A DNA stretch of 64,000 bases, taken from positions 1 through 64,000 of the forward strand of contig MHBG01000111.1 of assembly GCA_001804785.1 (NCBI GenBank). The letters are read 5' to 3'. Under the pieces are notes generated by a model. The model saw only the letters and a program-made list of their open reading frames with translations. It did not search any database and had not been told where the DNA came from. This DNA comes from Lentisphaerae bacterium GWF2_45_14. Its GTDB lineage: Bacteria; Verrucomicrobiota; Lentisphaeria; Victivallales; GWF2-45-14. Of the stretch, positions 28,001 through 34,827 are shown piece by piece (within the stretch, counting starts at the first letter, position 1; each line of letters starts with the position of its first letter). The position numbers were made by a program, and so were the translations under genes.

Positions 28001-29054
28001 GTGTTCTGTAGACGTCACGCAAGAAGAGAAGAAGCACGAGGAGGAAGAACGCGGAGTTGAGTGCGATTGATTTTTCTATGAATGTCCGGAAATATTCGGA
28101 GGCTGTCGCATCTTTTGAGTATGATACTGTGTAGCCGTTATGATGTCCGGATATGTCGTTAATTGGAATGAATATGACCGCGTAGTCTGTTTTATTTGAA
28201 TTTATGCAGACGGCGAAGGAATTTCCTTCCGCCAGCTTTTTTCCGAGGGACTGTGTTTTTTTCAGTTCCGAATTTATTCTGGTTATTTCATCAGCGGATA
28301 TTCCGTTTTCACCGCGGCCGCGTTTTACATCCAATATCGATTTAGTGTAGAAGTAATCCGGACTGATGTCGCTGAGGATATAGTTTTTGTCTTTTGATTT
28401 CTTGAGGGTCGCGTTTGAGAAGACGCGGTTGTTAAGTATCAGCGAAGTTTCAAAAGGGAATATTTTTGAGAGCTGACTTCTTATCGCGTCGTATGAAATA
28501 CATGTTTCGACGCTCCCCGCGAATTTTCCATCCTTATGAAAGGGGTAAATATATCTGAACCCGTTCCCGTGAGGGCCCGCTTCGTAACCGAAAATGGATC
28601 TTGTCCTTCTGCCTATTATTTTAAAGGACTCTCTGAAGGTTGCAAGCTTTTCGCCGTATTCATGCGGTCTGCTGAAAATCAGGAAACTTTCCGAGTTATT
28701 GAGGTGGAAGTGGAGTTCTCCGATATTTTTCTTTTTGAGGTTCTCGTAATCCTTTTTCAGCTGTTCGTAAAGTTTTTTTCTGAGTGCGTCTTTTTCCTCT
28801 TTTGTGCAGATGGAGGCCGTTTGGAGTATCGTCGCTATTTGGGGAATATCCAGTACATCTTCGCAGAAATAAGCGGAGAGAAGTCCAAAAGAATTGATTA
28901 CGGCCTTGATAGAAATGTCCATTTCGCGAGTTTGGGCATTGAGCGAGTCATCTATTCTGTTTTTATATTCGGCATAGAATAAAACGGATGAACATAAGGC
29001 AAGCAGAATGAAGCTTATGGAATAGAAAATAATCTTTCTCGTCGCTGCTTTCAT
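25080..29054 (-). CDS. hybrid sensor histidine kinase with Cache, PAS, GAF, receiver and HPt domains
   Basis: This 1324-residue membrane kinase carries a complete phosphorelay. A first membrane helix at about 8-28 is followed by a periplasmic Cache-like sensor (about 35-325, containing FHLNNSESFLIFSRP and YPFHKDGKFAGSVE) and a second helix at about 331-346. Then come two PAS domains (about 365-485 and 490-605), a GAF domain (about 620-785), HisKA with His813 in NMSHDIRTPLNG, and an ATPase domain with EDTGIGIS and GGTGLGLS. The receiver has Asp1103 in LMDILMP, and the HPt domain has His1266 in AHKIKGEA. GGGGAGG precedes the start. It is convergent with the glycan-binding gene; no dedicated regulator is adjacent. 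Confidence 0.95.
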   Translation of the reverse strand: MKAATRKIIFYSISFILLALCSSVLFYAEYKNRIDDSLNAQTREMDISIKAVINSFGLLSAYFCEDVLDIPQIATILQTASICTKEEKDALRKKLYEQLKKDYENLKKKNIGELHFHLNNSESFLIFSRPHEYGEKLATFRESFKIIGRRTRSIFGYEAGPHGNGFRYIYPFHKDGKFAGSVETCISYDAIRSQLSKIFPFETSLILNNRVFSNATLKKSKDKNYILSDISPDYFYTKSILDVKRGRGENGISADEITRINSELKKTQSLGKKLAEGNSFAVCINSNKTDYAVIFIPINDISGHHNGYTVSYSKDATASEYFRTFIEKSIALNSAFFLLVLLLFLRDVYRTRIEGSRDALRSSREMFESMAANVPGIIYRWYQRENGDCGYSYVSPRAKDILGISAKALVRDYKLLEIHPDDFDRWKDTVNNAYRNKTDWNYEGRFILPNRKIMWWSGGAKTVLSTEDEIIFDGIIIDITSQKEAELKIRKNEERLRKVLESMPVLLIALDNKMNIITWNRECEKVTGFHRDEITNNPDAFETMYPDNYEHIREVFCGHDDFLDAEFDIICKDGSTSTIKWSKVSSKVEITGWSSWLIGVNVTHRKETEEALWQRDLLLGATSQIGTLLLSAFDPDAAVRQSLELVGPVTDVDVINIFECRVNDSTGAVTAEIQYEWASSTAAEKTDTTRMLHSLPLSERFADWLETLRNGGCVSGTTSSFPSEQWKFFSFLPLESLLCTPIILHGKLWGFVIYYDCHFQRTWTDNESTILETVGCTIGGAILRQRAESNLDEARKKAEAATNAKTEFIANMSHDIRTPLNGIVGMAQILGSTTLLPEQKQYVETMLLSSELLLSIINDILDLSKIEAGKLEIEESPFNLKLTLAKLYEIMNFQAKKKDVSFLYEYGEGCPEDVIGDEVRVRQIVMNLLGNALKFTHEGYVKLFVESPLATLADEKREFIIRVEDTGIGISKDKIGRLFEKYTQEEISTTRIYGGTGLGLSICKMLAEKMGGVISIESNKGSGSLFTLRLPMRPSTEKVIQVREDLKLNWKQAPVILVVDDSDINQRIAVALLEKNGCRTDTAGDGQEAVEKLFKNNYDLVLMDILMPIMDGIEATSEIRKMQGDLKNIPIVAMTANVIHTERERCLSSGMDDYLSKPVQEIELKKMLMRNLEDFISGNVKDIPPALAAASSASLKTEGGKRENAPPSLESFILFDPDTAITAIGGNRDFYVELLKIFIEDSRDDVKSLEIFLTTGGDTRLASKTAHKIKGEAASIGAPRLNKAAIAAESAGKEADAKKLNDAIASVRTIFEETCSEIEKYLRT

Positions 29055-29085
29055 CTTTTTAGATAGCCTCCCCTGCCTAGCCGAT

Positions 29086-29847
29086 TTAATTGAACCATAC
29101 GAAAACTTCGGGCGGTGCCGCCTTCTGTTTATTCATCATTTTTACGAATGTTTTTGCCCACTCGTCGGCAATCTGCCTTAGATTACCGTAAGCGGTAAAG
29201 TCCCTGGTACTAAAAATGGCCGTTTTCTGCTTCTCGCGGTCGGCGAATATCGCGATGGGTTTGCGGGTTTCGGAGTCCCTCACGATTCCCTCCATTGCGA
29301 CAGATGCCTGGGTGGCGTTATCAAGCGAGGTGCTGGCGGCTGTTTTAAGAGGAAGAAGTATAAGTCCGATGATGGTAAAATTCGTTATGTTCTTTATTCC
29401 TCCGAAGATGGGTTTTCCAGGAACTATTTTTACGAGGGCTAGCTCCAGTATCAATGTTTTGGGACTCGGTCTATCGGCCAGCGTTAGTCTTTTGTCTTTA
29501 TATATGGCGTCTTTGTAGGCATGCTCGGTATAACGGGCGAACTCTGCGAAGTCCTGCTTGTCCTTATCCATAATGTGACGGATATTGTTTCTTTCCATCC
29601 AGCCGCGTTCAAGCTGTTCATCCATCCGTACCGGCATGACTATTATCCTGTCGTATTGAAAAATATTTACCTGCGGATCTTTCCATATTTTATTGACCGG
29701 CCCGCTTTCGTCGAGGGACCTCATTCTTGTCGGCTCTGGCAGGAATTTTGTTTGCGCTTCTGCGGGATCAGCGCGGTGACAGCCGTTTATAACCAATGCG
29801 GCGGCTCCGATCAGTAAGGCAATATTTGGCATGAAACAAAAATTCAT
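29086..29847 (-). CDS. DUF3313-type lipoprotein
   Basis: The 253-residue protein has a signal peptide ending in the lipobox-like ALVINGC (Cys at 23), so it is likely lipid-anchored at the cell envelope. The body contains YDRIIVMPVRMDEQLERGW and FARYTEHAYKDAIYKD, resembling the DUF3313 family, and a glycine- and hydrophobic-rich stretch (NITNFTIIGLILLPL). No function is known for the family. It lies 31 nt upstream of the large sensor kinase on the same strand, and may be cotranscribed with it and help its sensing; that is inference. Confidence 0.7.
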   Translation of the reverse strand: MNFCFMPNIALLIGAAALVINGCHRADPAEAQTKFLPEPTRMRSLDESGPVNKIWKDPQVNIFQYDRIIVMPVRMDEQLERGWMERNNIRHIMDKDKQDFAEFARYTEHAYKDAIYKDKRLTLADRPSPKTLILELALVKIVPGKPIFGGIKNITNFTIIGLILLPLKTAASTSLDNATQASVAMEGIVRDSETRKPIAIFADREKQKTAIFSTRDFTAYGNLRQIADEWAKTFVKMMNKQKAAPPEVFVWFN

Positions 29848-29996
29848 TAATACGTCTCCAGCTTTCTCTGTGGTTTAATCAATACGGAATTCCCGCTTTT
29901 TCAAGAATCAAGCCGAAAATAAGCGTCAGGAAAACTCCATATTGCTTTCGCGCGAAATTGAGGTATCTTGAGGGTTTGACAAAAAAGGATTTCCGA

Positions 29997-30554
29997 ATGA
30001 AAGATCCATATACCATATATTGCGTTGCCCTGGCTGCTTGCGGAGTGATTTCGCTCTTTGTCGCTCTGTGGTTTTTTAAATTGAATGAGAAAAATCTTTC
30101 GCTCCGCGAAAAACTTCCGCGGAATGCCTTTTTCGGAGTGCTGACAGCCGTTGCCGCCGCTCTGTGGTGTATTCCTCATGCCGTTCCGGTTGTTCCGGCA
30201 GGCTTGCAGCATCTCATTGTGCCGGGGGCCGTTGTAGCGGCCGTGCTTGCGATAACTTTTCTTGACTATCTCTTCGCCCGCACTCTGGGCGGTTTTCTGA
30301 TTCTTCTTGCACATTATCTGCTGCATGATTCATTTACCTTTCATACCCCGCTTTCTCCAATTTTTGCCGTTTTCTGCTTCATTATAGGGACTGCCGGAAT
30401 ATTTTTTGCCGGTAAACCTTACCTCATGCGCGATCTTATAAGGAAGGGTGCGAAAGAGAGGATTTTCAGGTTTGCGGTATCCGCATTTTTCGTGCTTTTT
30501 GCCATCTCCTGCATTGCCGCTTCAATCTTTCATTTTGCCGGAGTGTCTGCATGA
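29997..30554 (+). CDS. small integral membrane protein of unknown function
   Basis: I do not recognise a family. The 185-residue protein has about six hydrophobic helices (YCVALAACGVISLFVALWFF, AFFGVLTAVAAALWCIP, LIVPGAVVAAVLAITFLDYLF, a central pair, and SAFFVLFAISCIAASIFHF). The frame is open to TTG 29958, but ATG 29997 is chosen because AAGGAT lies 7 nt before it. Its stop overlaps the rsmG start by 4 nt, so translation is coupled. Confidence 0.75.
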   Translation: MKDPYTIYCVALAACGVISLFVALWFFKLNEKNLSLREKLPRNAFFGVLTAVAAALWCIPHAVPVVPAGLQHLIVPGAVVAAVLAITFLDYLFARTLGGFLILLAHYLLHDSFTFHTPLSPIFAVFCFIIGTAGIFFAGKPYLMRDLIRKGAKERIFRFAVSAFFVLFAISCIAASIFHFAGVSA

Positions 30555-31207
30555 GTTTCAGTTTGGACGCCGCCTGTCAAGTATGTCTTGTTGCCGATGC
30601 CGTTTCTTTTACCACCAAGTGTTCAATGCTTTTCGACCTTTTGAAAGAGGCGGGTGAAAGGACAAATCTTACCCGCATCCTTGATGAAAAAGACTATCTT
30701 ATAAAGCACGTTGTCGATTCTCTTATGATTGCGAAGTTCTTTCCGGAACTCGCGTCAGAGCCGCTTGCAGTCGCAGACATCGGCTGCGGAGCCGGCTTCC
30801 CATCGCTTGTGCTGGCTCTCGCTTATCCGCGCTTGAAAATAACGGCTATCGATTCGACGGGTAAAAAAATCGATTTCGTCAGCTCAGCCGCTTCTGCGCT
30901 AGGACTCCGAAACATTGTCCCCGTCCAAGGGCGTGCCTGCGAACTAAATAGAAAAAGAGAGTGGGCGGGCCGCTTCAACATAATAACCGCGCGCGCTGTC
31001 GGCAATTCGAAAACAATGTATTCTGACACTTGTAATATGCTTAAGAAAAACGGACGCCACATCTTTTATAAAACACCCGGACAGGCAGAGTCGGAAATCT
31101 CAGAACTCTCAAGTATCCCGGACGGGCCGACCTGGAAAACTACCCCTGAATTTAGTCTTCCGGAAAACGCGGGAACGCGTCTTTTTATATATGCCAGCAA
31201 TATTTGA
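30551..31207 (+). CDS. rsmG: 16S rRNA (guanine(527)-N7)-methyltransferase
   Basis: RsmG methylates G527 of 16S rRNA using S-adenosylmethionine; its loss gives low-level streptomycin resistance in other bacteria. The 218-residue protein has NLTRILDEKDYLIKHVVDSL, the SAM motif VADIGCGAGFPSLVLA and the signature IDSTGKKIDFV. Length and motif order are normal. ATGA overlap with the membrane protein upstream, and ligA follows after 15 nt. The usual parA or mnmG neighbours are absent. Confidence 0.94.
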   Translation: MSFSLDAACQVCLVADAVSFTTKCSMLFDLLKEAGERTNLTRILDEKDYLIKHVVDSLMIAKFFPELASEPLAVADIGCGAGFPSLVLALAYPRLKITAIDSTGKKIDFVSSAASALGLRNIVPVQGRACELNRKREWAGRFNIITARAVGNSKTMYSDTCNMLKKNGRHIFYKTPGQAESEISELSSIPDGPTWKTTPEFSLPENAGTRLFIYASNI

Positions 31208-31222
31208 CGGGAGCCTTAGTTT

Positions 31223-33145
31223 ATGTCAGAACTCATTGATTACAAAAATCTTGACGGAATATCAGAAAATGAAATAGCACGCCTTATTGAATATCACGAT
31301 AAACGCTACTGGGAGCTGGGCGAACCCGAAATAAGCGATGAAGAATATGACCTTCTGGCACGTCAGCTCGAAAAACTCAATCCAGACCACCCGCTTCTCT
31401 TGAGACTCGGCAGCCCATCTGTCGCCGGTACCGGAAAAGTCAGACATAAAAAACCTATGCTCTCCCTCGATAAAGCCTATTCCCTCGAAGAGCTCCTCGA
31501 ATGGGCCAAAAAATACGTGCGGAACCCCGATGAAGAATTTATCATTCAGCCTAAATATGACGGGATCTCCGCCAATTTCGACGGTTCGGTCCTCGCCACC
31601 CGCGGAGATGGCGAGGAGGGTGAAAATATTACCGATAAAATTCCGCTTATCGAGCTTGAGTCGGCTGGTTACAAGGGGCCGCTAAAACGTCAGGCCCGCG
31701 GGGAAATAGTAATCCGCAACGACGATTTCAAAACACGCTATTCGTCCATAACCAAAAAGGACGGAAACCCTTATAAAAATTCCCGCAATGCCGTCGCCGG
31801 AATAATGGGGCTCAAGGATATTGCCGATATGAAACGGCAGAACGCCAAGCTTACTTTTGTAGATTACGAAATGATCTCCGAAAAAGTCTCCTTCCACGAG
31901 TTTAGAGAGCGTTGGCCCGCAATCCTCGAGAATCTTGAAAATCTTCCGTATCCAATGGACGGCCTTGTCGTGAAGCTCGCCGATGAAAAATATTCCGAAT
32001 CACTCGGTTTTACCGCGCATCATCCGCGAGGACAGATTGCCTTCAAATTCAGCGGCGTCAGAAAAACAAGCACTCTCCTTGATGTGGAATGGAGTTTCGG
32101 GAAAAACTGTCTTACGCCGGTCGCGGAACTCGAACCCGTGGAAATAGGCGGCATAACCATCAGGCACGCGACGCTTCACAACGCACAGAATATCAAGGAT
32201 AAAGATATAAAGATCGGCGATACTATAACCGTTGAGAGGGCCGGAGATGTAATCCCTTACGTCATAAACGCCATTCCGGGCGAAACGAGGAAGGACGCGC
32301 TTATTTCCATTTGCCCGTGCTGTAAGGCGGAACTTGTTTTTGAAAAGCCCGAACTTCGCTGCGTCAACCCTGAATGTTTCGAGACAAGGGTTCAGCGACT
32401 CCTCGCCGCCGTTAGAAATATCGGGATAGAAAGGCTCGGCGAACCTAATATAAGACGTATGATGACAAAACTTAACGTTAAGACGCTTCGTGATATTTTC
32501 GAACTCGGATTTGACGACATCGTGAAGCTCGAAGGGTTCAAGGAAAAGTCCGCGAACAATCTCGTCTCCGAAATAAAGAACGCGCGAAAGACTACCGACT
32601 TTCAACTGCTCGCCTCTTTGAATATTCAGGGAATAGGAAAAAATCTCGCCAAATCCATCCTTACTGAATATACTCTTGACGGATTGAGAAAGCTTGACAT
32701 CGAAAAACTTTCTTCCATCGACGGCGTCGGTCCCGAACGCGCCTTCGCAATCGAGAAGGAATTGAAGGATCAGTCTGTCTTTATCGATGAACTTCTTCAA
32801 TGTGTAGAGCTTGCGCAGACAAAAGGTTCTTCCGAAATAAATCTTCCCACGATATGTTTTACCGGGAAAATGCCCGAAAAAAGGTCATACTACGAAGGTA
32901 TCGCAAAATCACGAGGCTACAGCCCCGTCGATACGGTAAGCTCAGAACTTTCCATCCTCGTTGCCGCGGACATTTCCTCCGGAAGCTCCAAAATCGAAAA
33001 GGCGCGCGCTTTCGGGGTAAAGCTTATTTCCCTTGACGAATGGCTTTCCTCTTCCGGAAACACAGCGGCTCCAGTGTCCCCGGAAAAGAAAAATGACGAT
33101 TTCATGGATTTACCTCTTTTCTTCAGCGGCAACTCAGAAGGCTGA
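31223..33145 (+). CDS. ligA: NAD-dependent DNA ligase LigA
   Basis: LigA seals nicks in duplex DNA at replication and repair, using NAD. The 640 residues show the expected layout: N-terminal NMN-binding region, adenylation domain with nucleophile Lys111 in QPKYDGIS, and OB fold (FSFGK-type VEWSFGKNCLTPVAEL). A zinc finger follows (CPCCKAEL and CVNPECFE), then helix-hairpin-helix repeats and a C-terminal BRCT domain (ICFTGKMPEKRSYYEGIAKSRG). GGGAG precedes the ATG. Its 3' end overlaps the zinc-ribbon HTH gene by 12 nt on the other strand. Confidence 0.96.
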   Translation: MSELIDYKNLDGISENEIARLIEYHDKRYWELGEPEISDEEYDLLARQLEKLNPDHPLLLRLGSPSVAGTGKVRHKKPMLSLDKAYSLEELLEWAKKYVRNPDEEFIIQPKYDGISANFDGSVLATRGDGEEGENITDKIPLIELESAGYKGPLKRQARGEIVIRNDDFKTRYSSITKKDGNPYKNSRNAVAGIMGLKDIADMKRQNAKLTFVDYEMISEKVSFHEFRERWPAILENLENLPYPMDGLVVKLADEKYSESLGFTAHHPRGQIAFKFSGVRKTSTLLDVEWSFGKNCLTPVAELEPVEIGGITIRHATLHNAQNIKDKDIKIGDTITVERAGDVIPYVINAIPGETRKDALISICPCCKAELVFEKPELRCVNPECFETRVQRLLAAVRNIGIERLGEPNIRRMMTKLNVKTLRDIFELGFDDIVKLEGFKEKSANNLVSEIKNARKTTDFQLLASLNIQGIGKNLAKSILTEYTLDGLRKLDIEKLSSIDGVGPERAFAIEKELKDQSVFIDELLQCVELAQTKGSSEINLPTICFTGKMPEKRSYYEGIAKSRGYSPVDTVSSELSILVAADISSGSSKIEKARAFGVKLISLDEWLSSSGNTAAPVSPEKKNDDFMDLPLFFSGNSEG

Positions 33146-33577
33146 GGTTCCTGAATTGTATCGTTTGTCTATCAGCAGGGCATATTTCAGATATTCGCAG
33201 ATGGAGACGGCCTTTTTCATATGATAGAGAACGTTCTGCTTGCGGCACTTGAATTTCCTCGCGATTTCAGTGTAGGAACAAGAGGGATTCATCAGTTTCA
33301 TTATAGCGAATTTGAATGTTTCGGGGGATTTTTCCTTTATTTTAACAAGCTCAAGCACGCAGCGGCTGAGTGCTCCAAGCATCTTGTGTTGAACTTCCTC
33401 ATCAACAAGGTAGGCGGGATGTACCGTGTATGGTTCATCTTCACGCTTGAGGTCCTGAATTGGTATCGCGGCAAGCGGCGGCGGGGTGCTGACTGCGCGG
33501 CATGAGGCACAGGGAGAAGAGCTGTAGTCGTGAAATTTTTTACCGTCGTGTTCACAATTGTGGCATCCGTAAATCAT
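33134..33577 (-). CDS. zinc-ribbon / helix-turn-helix protein
   Basis: The 147-residue protein begins with a treble of paired cysteines (CHNCEHDG and CASC, residues 5-26), likely one zinc site. It ends with a helix-turn-helix of the sigma-region-4 or Trp-repressor style (SYTEIARKFKCRKQNVLYHM, about 100-120). It is likely a DNA-binding or transcription factor. A GGAA site precedes the ATG. It follows the excisionase-like HTH gene by 75 nt on the same strand and belongs with the divergent S24 repressor. I do not recognise a named family. Confidence 0.75.
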   Translation of the reverse strand: MIYGCHNCEHDGKKFHDYSSSPCASCRAVSTPPPLAAIPIQDLKREDEPYTVHPAYLVDEEVQHKMLGALSRCVLELVKIKEKSPETFKFAIMKLMNPSCSYTEIARKFKCRKQNVLYHMKKAVSICEYLKYALLIDKRYNSGTSAF

Positions 33578-33652
33578 ATGCGTATATTCCTTTTTCTATT
33601 GTTTAGTATTTACATGGTCAAGATTGGAGACTCGTGTTTTTTTGAGTTTTGA

Positions 33653-33820
33653 TTACGATAAACAATTATTGAGATAGTTTTTGATTGACTCTTTTGAAAA
33701 GCGCCAGACTTTTCCGATTTTATAGGCCTTGAGCTGGCGGCCTCGGGCCTTTCGCCTGACAATCTCAGGTTTTATTTTGAGGCAGGACGCTACCTCGGTC
33801 ACCGTCATTAATTCTTCCAT
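33653..33820 (-). CDS. excisionase/MerR-like HTH DNA-binding protein (55 residues)
   Basis: The 55-residue protein reads MEELMTVTEVASCLKIKPEI and continues to a C-terminal KVWRFSKESIKNYL. This is the winged helix of the HTH_17 (excisionase, AlpA-like) family, which recognises DNA in recombination or transcription. A strong ribosome site (AAAAGGAG, 33838-33831) lies 10 nt before the ATG. It is the first reverse-strand gene after the divergent regulatory region, and no integrase is found nearby, so a regulatory role is as likely as excision. Confidence 0.85.
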   Translation of the reverse strand: MEELMTVTEVASCLKIKPEIVRRKARGRQLKAYKIGKVWRFSKESIKNYLNNCLS

Positions 33821-33861
33821 TTAAATTTTTCTCCTTTTAGGTTGAACAAGGCATATGATAG

Positions 33862-33986
33862 TGTTTACAATAAACATTTCAAGACAAAATGAGAAATTTT
33901 TAGTTTTTTATTGTTGGTGATTTGTAAACAAAGATAAACAGTAGTATATACTGATATAAAGGGGACTGGAGGGATAATAATAAACA
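33862..33986. promoter_or_regulatory. candidate operator array between excisionase-like and S24 repressor genes
   Basis: The divergent region contains a 15-bp palindrome TGTTTACAATAAACA (33862-33876) and direct copies of TAAACA at 33925-33930, 33935-33940 and 33981-33986. The middle two start 10 bp apart, one helical turn. Such a set of related half-sites between a CI-like repressor and a divergent HTH gene is the usual position for repressor operators. The binding protein is inferred. Confidence 0.5.
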
Positions 33987-34015
33987 AAAAGAATCTCAAG
34001 GGGGTAGAGAAGATT

Positions 34016-34747
34016 ATGAAAATAACAGAAGAAATAAAGGCGGCTATCAGCAAGTATGCTGAAAAGTGTGGAAATGTATACCAGCTTAGCAAAAAGATAG
34101 GGGTTTCGCACAGTACGATATTGTTCTGGCTGGACGGACGGACAGAAAATATAAGCGGTGATGTCTGGCACGAAAAACTATATCCGCTCCTGCGCCCATA
34201 TTTACATTACAGGGAAAGAAGCCCGGCGCAGGATCCAGTCGGCGGCGAGGAGATAGCCGTGTATAAATCGGAGGTAAGCTCGGGGGTTACGCTGTTCGAG
34301 GTGCCTGTTCTTAATTTTGTTCAGGCGGCGGGCTATGATCCGGCCTTTGAGCCGATTGATGATTATGCGTACAACTGCTCCAGCGAGACGGCGCTCTTCG
34401 ACAGCGAGATGAAAACGGGTTATTTCGCCCTGAAGGTGGAAGGGGACAGCATGAGCCCAGTGCTTCCCGATGGAACCATCGTGTATGTGGCTGGCGGCGA
34501 ATATGCACAGAATGCGGATCTTGTAGTGGCAAAACTTCGGGAGTCCGGACAGGTGGTGATAAAGAAGTTTGCCCGCAAAGAAAACAGTATATGCCTCAAT
34601 TCCATAAATCCCGATGGCAAAAGTTTTGAGTTCGATCCGAAGCAGAATCCGCTTGTGTGGATGTGGCCTGTAATAGAATATACGGTCAAGGCACGCCAGC
34701 AGCGCTGGGAAAAATTGAGACATAGGACATTCAATGCTAATGAATAA
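34016..34747 (+). CDS. CI/LexA-like repressor with S24 autocleavage domain
   Basis: The 243-residue protein has an N-terminal helix-turn-helix (GNVYQLSKKIGVSHSTILFW, about 20-39) and a C-terminal S24 peptidase domain. The nucleophile is Ser145 in VEGDSMSP. The general-base Lys is 183 or 184 in VVIKKF, 38-39 residues later as in LexA and lambda CI. An Ala105-Gly106 pair (FVQAAGYD) sits where the self-cleavage site is expected. It is thus likely a repressor inactivated by RecA-stimulated self-cleavage after DNA damage. It is divergent from the excisionase-like gene. No phage structural genes are visible. Confidence 0.9.
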   Translation: MKITEEIKAAISKYAEKCGNVYQLSKKIGVSHSTILFWLDGRTENISGDVWHEKLYPLLRPYLHYRERSPAQDPVGGEEIAVYKSEVSSGVTLFEVPVLNFVQAAGYDPAFEPIDDYAYNCSSETALFDSEMKTGYFALKVEGDSMSPVLPDGTIVYVAGGEYAQNADLVVAKLRESGQVVIKKFARKENSICLNSINPDGKSFEFDPKQNPLVWMWPVIEYTVKARQQRWEKLRHRTFNANE

Positions 34748-34827
34748 ATAAAACCGATTTTTCATAATGCTGTTTGCGTCTTCGTGTTGCCTAGTGTATT
34801 ATAGTTAGGGGAGGAGGAAGACGGGGA

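Noticed and set aside
32000-32800. 266-codon reverse-strand ORF opposite ligA
   Set aside because: Antisense to conserved ligase domains; no independent evidence.
33134-34747. A prophage
   Set aside because: Only regulatory genes are present; no integrase, terminase, capsid or tail genes occur on either side.
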